A DNA stretch of 64,000 nt from JAZGGS01 sp963749485 (lineage in GTDB: Bacteria; Bacteroidota; Ignavibacteria; Ignavibacteriales; Ignavibacteriaceae), in NCBI GenBank assembly GCA_963749485.1, contig CAVVMV010000029.1:10549-74548 (forward strand), read 5' to 3'. The notes under the pieces were generated by a model that saw nothing but the letters and a program-made list of their open reading frames with translations, searched no databases and was not told where the DNA came from. The translations under genes were made by a program, and so were the position numbers. Position 1 is the stretch's first letter. Each line of letters begins with the position of its first letter. Shown here piece by piece: positions 22,109 to 31,850 of the stretch.

Positions 22109-22749
22109 GTGAGTGTTGTCGTTTCAGGATTGTTTTTAACGATTGTTTTAATTTTTAGCAACTATTCTTGTCATTAAATCACACTCCAACAATTCAATTC
22201 AAACACAAAATCAAGTTTCAGAAATAAGTAATTTAAACCTGCAAAACGGTGATCTGATTTTCAGGAGGGGAACCAGCATTGAAAGTCAAATCGTTCTGCT
22301 CACCGATCAGGAATCAGAATATTCTCACGTTGGAATGATTTACAAAATTAACGACGAGTTATTCGTTATTCATACTGTTCCTAAAGAAAATGATGCTGAT
22401 CCCGGTTACATAAAACTTGAATCGATTGAAGATTTCTTATCTGAAGGAAAAGCAGCAAGGGTTGGAGTTTACCGCCTTATTCAAAATTCTCCAGATGAGG
22501 ATAAACATTGCGAGCAACTATGCATACAATTGCTACATTAAAAAATACTGTTTTGATAACAATTACGATCTGGTAAGTGATACACAACTTTATTGCACTG
22601 AGTTGATATGGAAAGCATATAAATTTGCAGGAATAGACCTGGTTTGCAACAGGTTAAAAAATATTAATATTATCGTTACCAGTAGAACTATGATAGTGCC
22701 AAGTTCAATTATTGAAAGCAAATTATTGAAAAAAATTTACTCTAATTAA
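22109..22749 (+). CDS. YiiX/YaeF-type papain-fold lipoprotein (NlpC/P60 superfamily)
   Basis: The body reads as a permuted papain-like amidase: NGDLIFRRGTSIESQ, YSHVGMIYK (SHVG His) and DTQLYCTELIWKAYKFAGIDL (Cys-Thr-Glu-Leu). The last segment carries the catalytic cysteine in the permuted order typical of YiiX/YaeF. A likely start is GTG 22109, giving a hydrophobic signal with lipobox-like NYSC, joined after a frameshift near 22175-22190; a second shift lies near 22500. Members are thought to cleave amide bonds in cell-wall or lipid substrates. The substrate here is unknown. Confidence 0.75.
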
Positions 22750-22783
22750 TTATCAATCAACTATAAACAGAAAGGATACTACT

Positions 22784-23211
22784 ATGAAAACATTTAAACT
22801 ATTATTTGGCATTGCATTAATAACTGCAATATTTGCATTAGTAACTTGCGGTGAAGGTGGGCTTGGAAGCAGCTCACCCGGTGATGTAGTTAAAATATCG
22901 GCAGGAAATATTGCAGATGAAGACTATGATGCTCTCTTTGCTGTTTATGTAAACAAGAATGGAGAGGAACTTAGTAAAGAAGAACAAGACAAAATAAAAG
23001 CTATTATGCCGCAAATAAAAGAAGAGATGGACAAAAAAGGGAGGATTAAAGGAAGTTATAATTATTGAAGAAACTATTTCAGAAGACGGTACAACTGCCA
23101 CTGTAAATTCGCAACTAGTGTTCGGTGATGGGGAGAAAAGTGATGAGGATACAAACTGAACTGATAAAGGTGAATGGCAACTGGAAAATTGTCTTCGAAA
23201 TTGGTGGCTAA
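22784..23211 (+). CDS. DUF4878-like lipoprotein
   Basis: Lipoprotein signal MKTFKLLFGIALITAIFALVTCG. The remainder fits the NTF2-like DUF4878 fold: PGDVVKISAGNIADEDYDALF, LSKEEQDKIKAIMPQIKEEM, and after shifts near 23045 and 23155 EETISEDGTTATVNSQLVFGDG and IKVNGNWKIVFEIGG. The true stop is TAA 23209-23211, just before the terminator at 23242. It probably sits in the outer or inner membrane facing the periplasm. Function unknown. Confidence 0.75.
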
Positions 23212-23240
23212 AATTATTGGAAAATCTTTAAATATTTCAA

Positions 23241-23274
23241 GCCCCGGCCAAATTAAGCATTGCCGGGGTTTTTA
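23241..23274 (+). terminator. Intrinsic terminator
   Basis: CCCCGGC (23242-23248) pairs with GCCGGGG (23262-23268), followed by TTTTT. It is 30 bases downstream of the DUF4878-like lipoprotein gene. Confidence 0.85.
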
Positions 23275-23353
23275 TTCTTAATAAATAATTATAAAGATTG
23301 ATGACATTAATTACGTACGAATATAATGTTTTCAGCTTTTATAAAGGAAGATT

Positions 23354-23998
23354 ATGAAAAACTTATTACAAAAAACCTTGTTAACTATTACTGGAATTAG
23401 TGTTCTGCTATTACTGGCTTATTGTGGTGATAGCGGCAGTGGTGGAGCGAGCAATGAATATCTGGGCAATTTACCTGGAATTGCTAAAGAGTACGTAGAT
23501 GAAATTGATGGCTTGAAAAAAGATCTTAAGGAAAGTACTGACATGGAAGAATCTTTTTCACTTGATAAAGAGATAGATTTGTTGGAGGATGAATCCGACA
23601 AGGCAATTGAAGAATACCTGGCAGGCAACCCGATTACAAATATTCCATTTGAGCAACAGGGAGATTATCAATTTACGGTAACGGAAGTCTCTGTTCATCC
23701 GGAATACTCTTCATCTGCTTCCCGGTTACAGTTTATAGCAAAACTTACCGTTACAGAAGATATTAAAGGCGAATATGGAAATTTTACAAGCGATATTTTT
23801 GCTTATATAAAAGCGGTTGATAAAGAAGGAAAGTCACTTACCAAAAGATATGGTGTGATGATGAACTATAATGTCAGAGGTCCTTTCAAAGCAAATATGG
23901 ATGTTGAAATGGCTGGGTCACTTGATGGACCGGCAGATATGGTCACCTTCGAAAAGCTGGTATTTGTTTCGAAGGAAGAATACGATAAACAAAAATAA
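23354..23998 (+). CDS. Lipoprotein of unknown function
   Basis: 214 residues with a clear lipobox LLAYC (Cys24) after a hydrophobic signal. The acidic helical stretch (about 50-90) precedes a beta-rich domain (FTVTEVSVHPEYSSSASRLQFIAKLTVTEDI) resembling small immunoglobulin-like lipoprotein domains. A good ribosome site, AAGGAAG, precedes the ATG. The gene is bounded by the terminator at 23241 and the yccF-like gene, so it is probably monocistronic. The domain could be a DUF5105-like fold, but I am not sure. Confidence 0.75.
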   Translation: MKNLLQKTLLTITGISVLLLLAYCGDSGSGGASNEYLGNLPGIAKEYVDEIDGLKKDLKESTDMEESFSLDKEIDLLEDESDKAIEEYLAGNPITNIPFEQQGDYQFTVTEVSVHPEYSSSASRLQFIAKLTVTEDIKGEYGNFTSDIFAYIKAVDKEGKSLTKRYGVMMNYNVRGPFKANMDVEMAGSLDGPADMVTFEKLVFVSKEEYDKQK

Positions 23999-24132
23999 TT
24001 AGCACAATTTAATATCAATGTTAAGTGCAGGCTATATAGAATAATTTATAGTCTGCTCAGTTATTAAATTTAAAAGATTAAGACGCTATGAAAAATATTA
24101 TTGCTAAAAAGTAATCTAATAAGGTCATAACA

Positions 24133-24594
24133 ATGAAAACTTTAGGAAATATTTTATGGCACTTTCCTTTTTTAGGATTCGTGAACGCCCTGCTTACATT
24201 TTTACTTGGGGGATTACTAGTAATTACTGTAATTGGTTCTCCAATAGGATTAGGTCTTATTCAATTATCTAAATTTTTATTAGCTCCGTTTTCAAGTTCA
24301 ATGGTAGATAAGAAGGACTTAAATATAGACCAAAACGCACTTTGGAAATCGTTTGGGTTTATTATCAGGATTCTTTACTTCCCGTTTGGTTTGATCTTAG
24401 CGATTTTAACTATACTTGAAATTGCAGGATTATTTGTTTCGATAGTGGGAATACCGATTGCGATAGTTTTGGCAAAATCACTCTCTACATTTTTTAATCC
24501 TGTAAATAAAAAGTGCGTGCCGGTTGCAGTTGCTGATGAGCTGCAGAATCAAAAAGCTCAAAACCAGATAAATAAACATTTAGCCAAAACATAA
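24133..24594 (+). CDS. yccF: YccF-family inner-membrane protein
   Basis: 153 residues with the family hallmarks: NILWHFPFLGFVNALLTFLLGGLL, ITVIGSPIGLGLIQLSKFLLAPF and, in the second half, SIVGIPIAIVLAKSLS. Two similar hydrophobic halves suggest a duplicated membrane unit with about four transmembrane segments. E. coli YccF is an uncharacterised inner-membrane protein of the same size, so no reaction can be assigned. The frame is intact and a terminator follows. Confidence 0.85.
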   Translation: MKTLGNILWHFPFLGFVNALLTFLLGGLLVITVIGSPIGLGLIQLSKFLLAPFSSSMVDKKDLNIDQNALWKSFGFIIRILYFPFGLILAILTILEIAGLFVSIVGIPIAIVLAKSLSTFFNPVNKKCVPVAVADELQNQKAQNQINKHLAKT

Positions 24595-24603
24595 CTTCAG
24601 TCT

Positions 24604-24643
24604 AAAACCCGGGCTTCTAATTTTAAAGAATTCTGGGTTTTTT
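24604..24643. terminator. Bidirectional terminator between convergent genes
   Basis: AAAACCC (24604-24610) pairs with GGGTTTT (24635-24641); T runs follow on both strands. It separates yccF (plus) from the M16 protease operon (minus). Confidence 0.75.
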
Positions 24644-24657
24644 AATTATTCAGATTT

Positions 24658-26055
24658 CTAGAATCCATCATCTTTAATATTTTTTTCCATCACCTCGCCA
24701 TACTTTTTAACTTTATCTCTAATCTCGTCAGCTTTACCGATTAAAACAAACTGCAGGTTTTCTCTGGGAAAATATTTTGCGATAATTTCGCTTGCTTTCT
24801 CAACAGTCATCGCATCAACGTTTTTTTCAAAATCATTTATGTACGAATCATTCAATCCATAAAAATGCATTGTTGTTAACAAATCAGCCAGCTCGCCGGA
24901 TGTTTCATAATCAGGTGGAAACTGTCCTTTTATATAATTCTTTGCAGAAAGAAGGGTTGCCTCATCAATTCCCTCTGTATGAAGCCGATCAAGAACTTCA
25001 AGTGCGAGATCAATCGCTTCAACGGTTGTTTCTGTTGCAGTAAAAGTTGAGATGAAAAATGTACCTGCGCTTTTATAATTATAAAAGCTGCTTCGTGCAC
25101 CGTAAGTTAACCCAGCATTAACTCTTAACTCATCGTTCAGCCAGGAAGTGAACCTTCCACCAAAGATTGTATTAATAACTTGAATTTGTGTTATGTCAGC
25201 ATTGTTCCACGCAACACCATACCCGCCAATTAAAAATGTAGTTTCGCGCGCATCATCTTTATTAACAAGGAGCAGTTGGCTTCTATCAAGCATCTTCATC
25301 TCCCTGCTCAACTCATAAGGCATTTGCAGCATTTCTAATTTAGGAGATGGCGGGAAATAACTTTCAATTTTTGACTTCATATCTGCAATAGAAAAATCTC
25401 CAACCAAAACTATCCCTGCAGTAGAAAGCTGGTAATGCATTCCAAAAAATGCACGCAATTCTTCAACCGTTAATTCATTAATTGAAGAGTTTGTGCCACC
25501 CGCAGGATTTCCGTAAGGATTTTCATCAAATAAAAATTTATTAAAGTAACTTCTAATAACTCTGCGTGGTGATTCTTTATCCTGCTCTAGCTCAGCTAAC
25601 CATCGCTTTTTTCTTTTGTCAAATTCATTTTGCGGAAAGCTGGGATTTATAACAACATCAACAAAAACTGGAAGTAGTTTATCAAGATCATCTTTCTTAA
25701 AAGACATATAAACCTCAGCGGCTTCCTGCCCAGCGTAACTGTTAATTGATGCGCCGAGAAAATCGAAAGTCTCCTCTATCTGATCTTTCGAATAATTTTT
25801 TGAACCGAACAAAAGTGCTTCTGCAGTAAACGCTGCAAGCCCGCTCCTATCCTGATCCCACACTGCCCCGGCAGGAAAAATAGCCGAGGCATAAATTAAT
25901 GGAACCTCGTGCTGTTCCATTAAATATAAGGTTAAGCCATTATCCAGGATATATTTTTCATACGGAGGTAATTGGAATTGTGCATAGCTTATTGAGCTAA
26001 TAGCAAAACAGAGAATGATTGTATGGACGAATGAATGTATGATTGAATTTTTCAT
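24658..26055 (-). CDS. M16 peptidase family, non-catalytic subunit
   Basis: 465 residues with a signal peptide (SISYAQ) and M16 two-lobe architecture (YILDNGLTLYLMEQHEVPLIYASAIFPAGAVWD at the start). The zinc motif HxxEH is replaced by AFTAEA, so it cannot hydrolyse peptides by itself. It does retain the substrate-binding RVNAGLTYGARSSFY element in the C-terminal half. In known M16B enzymes such a subunit pairs with an active HxxEH subunit. Its start overlaps the stop of the active subunit gene by 4 bases (ATGA), strongly supporting a heterodimer. The signal-peptide codons contain a copy of a dispersed octamer repeat. Confidence 0.88.
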   Translation of the reverse strand: MKNSIIHSFVHTIILCFAISSISYAQFQLPPYEKYILDNGLTLYLMEQHEVPLIYASAIFPAGAVWDQDRSGLAAFTAEALLFGSKNYSKDQIEETFDFLGASINSYAGQEAAEVYMSFKKDDLDKLLPVFVDVVINPSFPQNEFDKRKKRWLAELEQDKESPRRVIRSYFNKFLFDENPYGNPAGGTNSSINELTVEELRAFFGMHYQLSTAGIVLVGDFSIADMKSKIESYFPPSPKLEMLQMPYELSREMKMLDRSQLLLVNKDDARETTFLIGGYGVAWNNADITQIQVINTIFGGRFTSWLNDELRVNAGLTYGARSSFYNYKSAGTFFISTFTATETTVEAIDLALEVLDRLHTEGIDEATLLSAKNYIKGQFPPDYETSGELADLLTTMHFYGLNDSYINDFEKNVDAMTVEKASEIIAKYFPRENLQFVLIGKADEIRDKVKKYGEVMEKNIKDDGF

Positions 26056-27362
26056 TTTGTTACCTCCCCAGCTTGCATTATGCCTATTGTTCTGTTATTG
26101 GCAGTAAAATATTTTTGTGCAACTTTCTGAACATCTTCAGCAGTTACTTTTGCAAAATCCTGCGGTGCTGAAAAAAGTTTTTTATAATCACCAAAAAATA
26201 AATCATACGTGCCGATTGTATTTGCCTTGCCGTTTATTGTTTCCATCGTATAATAGAACTCCATCAGCTTCTGGTTTTTCACTTTTTGAAATTCGTCCGG
26301 CGTAACACCTTCTGTTATAATTTTATCAATCTCACTTAATATTGCAGTTTCAAGACTATCGGGCGAAATACTTTTACTGCAAATTGCATACATCGTAAAA
26401 AGATACGGATCGAAAGCGTAACTGTAATCGGTTCCCAAATCTATCGCAAGCTGGTTTTCATCAATAAGTGAAGAGTAAAGCCGTGAAGTTTTCCCGGAAG
26501 ATAAAATTGATTCGAGTAAGCTTAAAGCATAATATTCTTCTGAGTTCGTTTGCGGAACGTGGTAAGAAATCATTACATAAGGAGAAGGAACATCTCGTGT
26601 AACTGTTATTCTTTTTTCACCAAGCTGTTCCGGTTCAATTGTACGCATTTCTCTTGGCAACGGTCCGCGTTCAATCGGTTCAAAATATTTTTTAGAGAGT
26701 GTTTTTATTTCATCGAGAGTTACATCACCCACAAATACTACTACACAATTGCTGGGTGAGTAATAAGTTTTAAAATATGTCTGGAGATCTTCTTTTGTCC
26801 AGCTTTTAATATCAGATTCAAAACCTATTACAGGAATTTGATAAGGATGAGCAAAGAAAGCTGTTCCCTGGACCTGTTCCCACAACTGCCAGAGCGGACT
26901 GTTCTCAAGCCCTGTGCTTCTTTCTGAAAGAATAACTCCCCTTTCACTTTCAATCATCTTATCATCAAAATTAAGATTGGCAATCCTGTCTGCTTCAAGA
27001 TCGAACATTACTTCAAGCGAACTGCTGGGAAACCAATCTGTGTAAACCGTAACATTCTCCGAAGTGTATGCATTGTTTGCACCTCCGTTTGCTTCCATTG
27101 TTCTGTCAAACTCTTTTGGTCCGTACTTCTTTGCACCGTTGAACATCATATGTTCAAAAAAGTGTGAGATGCCGGTTATTCCGGGATACTCATTCCGCGA
27201 ACCGACCTTCCAGAACAAATACATATTTGCATTTGGGATTGAGTGGTCTTCCAAAACAATCACCTTCATCCCGTTTTCTAAGGTGAAGGTTTGTATCTCT
27301 TCAACTTTGGTTTGAGCAAAACAAACAATGCTGAAGATTAAAACGAATAAAATTTGTTTCAT
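26052..27362 (-). CDS. M16 zinc metallopeptidase, catalytic subunit
   Basis: 436 residues, exported (signal VCFAQ). The inverted zinc motif HFFEH is at residues 67-71 (His67, Glu70, His71) and the third ligand is probably Glu147 in ESERGVILSER, 76 residues downstream as in the family. The C-terminal lobe has the usual RLYSSLIDENQLAIDLGTDYSY. It should degrade peptides in the periplasm together with the inactive partner encoded immediately downstream. The frame is intact and the N-terminus begins with a normal signal. Confidence 0.92.
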   Translation of the reverse strand: MKQILFVLIFSIVCFAQTKVEEIQTFTLENGMKVIVLEDHSIPNANMYLFWKVGSRNEYPGITGISHFFEHMMFNGAKKYGPKEFDRTMEANGGANNAYTSENVTVYTDWFPSSSLEVMFDLEADRIANLNFDDKMIESERGVILSERSTGLENSPLWQLWEQVQGTAFFAHPYQIPVIGFESDIKSWTKEDLQTYFKTYYSPSNCVVVFVGDVTLDEIKTLSKKYFEPIERGPLPREMRTIEPEQLGEKRITVTRDVPSPYVMISYHVPQTNSEEYYALSLLESILSSGKTSRLYSSLIDENQLAIDLGTDYSYAFDPYLFTMYAICSKSISPDSLETAILSEIDKIITEGVTPDEFQKVKNQKLMEFYYTMETINGKANTIGTYDLFFGDYKKLFSAPQDFAKVTAEDVQKVAQKYFTANNRTIGIMQAGEVTK

Positions 27363-27532
27363 TTATTGTTCCCTAACTTCTATGATAATTTTGTATGCTA
27401 ATTTAATGATTCTTTTAATATAAAAATCTTATCGCTTTCTATTATTTCTCTTAAAGTCCTTAGATTCCCCTGCCTACAAATATTGTAAGGTTGTTTTCGT
27501 AAGGAATTGCGTTTTTGTTCCTTAACTGAACG

Positions 27533-27695
27533 CTATTTTACGATGTCAGTGTGTTTTTCTCTTCTAAATCCCGACTGTACTAGCACTGCAACAAGCGCCA
27601 TCCCAATAATTTCCTGCAGCGTGATACCTTCACCAAAAAATATCCCGGCAAAAATTAAGGTTCAAATAAGCATAATTTCTTTAAAATCGCTCTGT
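27533..27695 (-). pseudogene. C-terminal remnant of an EamA/DMT transporter
   Basis: On the minus strand this reads IMLI-stop-TLIFAGIFFGEGI, then LQEIIGMALVAVLVQSGFRR to a stop at 27533. It matches the last transmembrane helices of the intact EamA gene 1.6 kb away (ILAWIFLGEGISLREIIGMAIAAV). An in-frame TGA interrupts it and no upstream part of the gene is visible. It is a decayed paralogue. The rest of the 27363-27837 gap shows only the promoter side of the M16 operon. Confidence 0.7.
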
Positions 27696-27837
27696 TTTTC
27701 TCTTTTATAGAAGTTCAAAAAGTGTTATCTTTATTGTTCTATTTTAAACGGACTCAGATTAAGTTTTTAATGGGTAGATAAATAATAAACGTTTCAATTT
27801 ACCCGTGATAAAACTTACTCACAAACAAAGGATACAA

Positions 27838-28335
27838 ATGAGCAAAAACATATCATTCATCGTAGTTTATGTTTTCATAGCAGCAATGGCTTACTACGGC
27901 TGTGAAAAAAAGACTGACGAATCGGAAACTTCAATAGATAATATCGAAAGTGAAACAATAGTTCCGGATACTACCTCAGAAGAAATAGTTTCCGAGATAA
28001 TTGAACCAGTTGAAGAAATAAAAGTTACTATTCCAGATATTATAGGTACCTGGAGTGGAACATTTGATAGCAGATCAACTGTGCTGAATATAACCGAACA
28101 AACCGACAGCAGTTTTTCTGGTAAAATATCAATCAGTTACAGAGAAGCGATCAACCAGGATGTGAAAGGATCTTTTAATCCATCTACAATGAATATGAAA
28201 ATGAAAGATCAACTGCACAGCCGTTTCCGGGGAAAGTATAATGGAAAATTATCCAAAGATGCTGATAATTACTCTGGTACTTTTACTATGGATCTGGATG
28301 GATCAAAATTTTCTTTTAATCTGAATAAAAAATAA
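27838..28335 (+). CDS. Lipoprotein with C-terminal beta-barrel-like domain, unknown
   Basis: Start chosen at ATG 27838 (MSKNISFIVVYVF), preceded by AAAGGAT; an earlier in-frame ATG would place charged residues before the signal. The lipobox is AYYGC. An acidic linker rich in Glu, Thr and Ser (residues ~25-70) leads to a ~100-residue beta domain beginning IIGTWSGTFDSRSTVLNI and ending GTFTMDLDGSKFSFNLNKK, resembling lipocalin-like DUFs. Function unknown. It is 13 bases before the PEGA lipoprotein gene and probably in one operon with it. Confidence 0.75.
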   Translation: MSKNISFIVVYVFIAAMAYYGCEKKTDESETSIDNIESETIVPDTTSEEIVSEIIEPVEEIKVTIPDIIGTWSGTFDSRSTVLNITEQTDSSFSGKISISYREAINQDVKGSFNPSTMNMKMKDQLHSRFRGKYNGKLSKDADNYSGTFTMDLDGSKFSFNLNKK

Positions 28336-28348
28336 AAAGGACGACATA

Positions 28349-29100
28349 ATGAAAAAACTAATTTTATTACTTATAATTCCATTTGCCGGATTGTTAATAA
28401 CTTCTTGTGACTCTACAGAAGACCCTGTTACTCCCGCCGCAAAAGGCAATCTATTTTTAACATCTAATCCAGCAGGAGCTCAGATTTGGATAGATGGAAG
28501 CAATACATCTAAAGACCACACCGGATACAGTTAAGGATTTGGATGCCGCGGTTTATAGTGTAACACTAAAGTTAACTGACTATAGTGATACTACTTTTTC
28601 AGTAAGCGTGTCATCCGGTCAAACAAGCGTTGTAACTAACATTGCACTTGTATCAAATATGATGACAACACTATACGGTCCTGTAAGAATTTATGAAACT
28701 ACTGGAACAACAGCACAGCAACCAAGTGGATTGGACCTTTCAAGCGGAGAGGCATGGGGAATTAGCTCTGATTCGAGCGGTCTCGTAGATATTTATTACA
28801 CCAGCACTGGATTTCTTGTTCAAAGTGCTCATCTTTCTCCGAAGCCTTATTCGGGAAACAGACTTTTTTGTGGGAACTGCTGACAATCTTTTTGATGAAG
28901 AAGATTCACCATTAAGAAATACAGGTACGTGGGCTGAAAATATTGCCGATAGAGAAACCAATTACATTTTTCTTTACGATCATGACGGTCACTACTCAAA
29001 AATTAAAATAGTAAACTTCGGAGGCGGAGTACCTGGCGAACCAGCTTGGATCGAAGTTCAATGGTATTACAATGATGTGCAGCTGGATAACCGTTTCTAG
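28349..29100 (+). CDS. PEGA-domain lipoprotein
   Basis: Lipobox ITSC follows MKKLILLLIIPFAGLL. A PEGA domain (about residues 32-100) reads GNLFLTSNPAGAQIWIDGSNTSKTTPDTVKDLDAAVYSVTL, the usual carbohydrate- or wall-associated surface module. The C-terminal half (TGTWAENIADRETNYIFLYDHDG and on to VQWYYNDVQLDNRF) is unassigned. Frames change near 28505 and near 28845. A strong terminator follows at 29128. Probably displayed on the cell surface or in the periplasm. Confidence 0.75.
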
Positions 29101-29127
29101 TTCTTCATACGAATAGTATTTTATTTG

Positions 29128-29158
29128 CCCTCACCTTTTTTACAGGTGGGGGTTTTTT
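29128..29158 (+). terminator. Intrinsic terminator
   Basis: CCTCACC (29129-29135) pairs with GGTGGGG (29145-29151), followed by six T. It ends the two-lipoprotein transcript. Confidence 0.85.
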
Positions 29159-29193
29159 ATTAAAAAAAGGGGTTCTCAATTTTAGGTGAGAAG

Positions 29194-30089
29194 TTAATTT
29201 CGCACAGTTCTCTTTCTTAGCTGAACAAGTACCGCACCAACAGCAGCGATTGCCATTCCAATAATTTCCCGCAAAGAAATTCCTTCACCAAGGAAAATCC
29301 ACGCAAGTATTGCAATCTGTATCAGCATTGTTCCGTTTATTATACTCGATTCCATAGCAGTTAATGTACGAAGTGTGTAATTCCAGATAACAAAAGCAAT
29401 TGCAGTATTGACTATCGCGAGCCAGAAAAGATAAATAATATTTTGTGTGCTTATTGGCGGAAGACCTTGGAGAAAATTCCAATTGTTAGAAGAATAAATG
29501 AACCAAATCCCATACTTATAACCGTAACAACAAATGGATTCAATTTCCCGGAGCGGTTTATATCTCTACCCAAAACTGCTGAAGAAGAGTTTGCAAAAAC
29601 TCCTAATGTCATAACCATTAATCCAAGTGTTTGTGTTTCACTTAACGAAATTGGAGAGAAGTAAGTAACAATTCCAACAATAAAAAGTAATGCGCCGCCC
29701 CACTGAAGAATTGTTGGATATTCACGCAGGAAAAAGATTGCCGCTACAGCAACAACAATCGGTGTAAAGTTTAACCATAGGCTAACAGTTACAGCAGGAA
29801 GAAGCTGCAGCCCCATAAACATTGCTCCCTGTGTAAAAGCTATAAACAGCAAACCATATAAGCTGAGTTTTAACCATTCATTTCTGCTAAGAGTTTTAAT
29901 TGCTGATTTATTCTTTTTTGTGAAGGCAAAAGGAAGTAAACATAAAAATGCCAATGAGTATCTTAATCCCGCATAAGTTAAGGGCGGAATTTCAGCTAAT
30001 CCCCATTTTATCAAAATGAAAGAGGTTGACCAGAGAAAGGTAACCAGCAGTGCGAGAAGAATGGCTTTTAGGTGTGATGGATGTTTCAC
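29194..30089 (-). CDS. EamA/DMT-family transporter
   Basis: About 298 residues with roughly ten transmembrane helices in two EamA repeats. Repeat 1 begins LLALLVTFLWSTSFILIKWGL and has the signature PPLTYAGLRYSLAFLCLLPFAF; repeat 2 ends FLGEGISLREIIGMAIAAVGAVLVQ. The frame changes once near 29450; the second frame runs to a stop at 29194. DMT transporters export metabolites or amino acids, but the substrate is not deducible. It is divergent from the symporter gene across a 132-base gap. Confidence 0.85.
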
Positions 30090-30221
30090 ACAACAAATAT
30101 AATAGAATTAATAATTCGTATTTTTATTTAGTTTTATTACTCCGAAAATTCAGATCCGAAGTTTAATTTAATTCTCCATTTTGTATCTTTCTTAAAGATC
30201 TTTCAACTATAATAAATTGAT

Positions 30222-31802
30222 ATGGAATTTAATTTAAATACAATTGATTTCATCATTATCCTCGCTTACCTCCTTTTTATCATCTGGCGCGGATTTACTT
30301 ATGGGAGAGCTAACGAAAATGCCGAGCAGTATTTTCTTGCTGGAAGATCACTTACCTGGCCATTGATTGGCTTATCACTTTTTGCATCCAACATGAGCAG
30401 CAGCAGTTTAGTTGGTTTGGCAGGCAGCGGATACGAAACCGGCTTTTCCGTTTACAGCTATGAATGGATGGCCACAATTGTGCTAATCATCTTCGCAATA
30501 TTCTTTCTCCCTTTCTACCTTCGTTCAAAAGTCTATACAATGCCAGAGTTCCTTGAAAAAAGATACGATGCAAAATCACGATACTACTTTTCGGCTCTAA
30601 CGATAATCGGGAACATCGGGATTGACACTGCAGCAACACTTTATGCGGGTGCACTGGTAATTCAAATTATTTTTCCCCAGGTTGAGTTGTGGGAATCGAT
30701 TTTGGCATTAGCTGTTCTTTCCGGTTTATACACTATAGCAGGCGGATTAAAGGCAGTTGTTTTCACCGATGCCTTCCAGGCAATTCTTTTGGTTGCAGGA
30801 TCAATTGTTATTACAATTTTGGCATTTATTAAAGTTGGCAGCTGGGAAACAGTACTGGCTGTAACTCCGCAGGAACATTTCAGCATTGTTCAACCCGTTG
30901 ATGATAAGTTCTTACCATGGCCGGGATTATTTACAGGTGTGCTGCTGCTGGGCTTTTACTTCTGGGCAACAAATCAATTTATTGTTCAAAGGGCACTTGG
31001 CGCAAAGAATACAAAGCACGGGCAGTGGGGTTCACTCTTTGCGGGATTCCTCAAACTTACTGTGCTTTTCATAATGGTTTACCCGGGAACAATGGCACGA
31101 GTCCTTTATCCAGACATTGAAAAAGCAAACCTGGTTTATCCTACATTACTGTTCGATTTACTGCCAACCGGTTTACTTGGTTTAGTGCTTGCAGGATTAT
31201 TAGCAGCAATGATGTCGAGTATCGATTCAGCTTTAAACTCAGCTTCAACTTTAGTTACAATGGATTTTTACAGGAAGTTCCGTCCAAAAACTTCAAGCGA
31301 AGGCTTAATGTGGGTAGGAAGAATAGTTACCCTTATCTTTATGGTGCTATCTGCTTTATGGGCTCCACAAATTGATAAGTTCCCAACATTATGGGAATAC
31401 CTGCAGAGTGCACTTTCATATATCGCTCCGCCGATTGTTGCATTATTTGTAATTGGATTATTCTGGAAAAGGGCAAACGGGCAGGGAGCTTTTGCAGCAA
31501 TATTAGTTGGAGTTCTGTTAGCAATATTCTTTTTTATTTTCGGAGATGCTGTATGGATGCCTGAAATCCATTTTCTATACGTTGCGGGAATTTTATTCGT
31601 AATATGCTCGCTAACAATTTTTATTGTCAGCCTATTAACCGATCCACCAGCAGAAGAAAAAATTAAAGATTACACATGGTCTAAAGAGGTTTACCATCAG
31701 CAAACGGAAGAGTTAAGTAAACTGCCCTTTTATAAAAACTTTCGTTTTCAATCACTGGTACTTTTAATTCTTGTGGGAATTGTCCTGGCTGTTTACTGGT
31801 GA
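30222..31802 (+). CDS. Sodium:solute symporter, SGLT-like
   Basis: 526 residues, about 14 transmembrane helices, intact. It carries SSS family signatures: AEQYFLAGRSLTWPLIGLSLFASNMSSSSLVGLAGSGYETG at the sodium-binding first helix region, ALSGLYTIAGGLKAVVFTDAFQ-type sequence (near 30735), and GLLAAMMSSIDSALNSASTLVTMDFYRK (near 31195). Resemblance is strongest to the sugar (SGLT/vSGLT) branch. It should import a sugar or related solute with Na+ across the inner membrane. No catabolic gene adjoins it. Confidence 0.92.
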   Translation: MEFNLNTIDFIIILAYLLFIIWRGFTYGRANENAEQYFLAGRSLTWPLIGLSLFASNMSSSSLVGLAGSGYETGFSVYSYEWMATIVLIIFAIFFLPFYLRSKVYTMPEFLEKRYDAKSRYYFSALTIIGNIGIDTAATLYAGALVIQIIFPQVELWESILALAVLSGLYTIAGGLKAVVFTDAFQAILLVAGSIVITILAFIKVGSWETVLAVTPQEHFSIVQPVDDKFLPWPGLFTGVLLLGFYFWATNQFIVQRALGAKNTKHGQWGSLFAGFLKLTVLFIMVYPGTMARVLYPDIEKANLVYPTLLFDLLPTGLLGLVLAGLLAAMMSSIDSALNSASTLVTMDFYRKFRPKTSSEGLMWVGRIVTLIFMVLSALWAPQIDKFPTLWEYLQSALSYIAPPIVALFVIGLFWKRANGQGAFAAILVGVLLAIFFFIFGDAVWMPEIHFLYVAGILFVICSLTIFIVSLLTDPPAEEKIKDYTWSKEVYHQQTEELSKLPFYKNFRFQSLVLLILVGIVLAVYW

Positions 31803-31850
31803 ACGAGCTCTATGAATTTTTTCAGTTCCATATGACATCATAATTATTCT

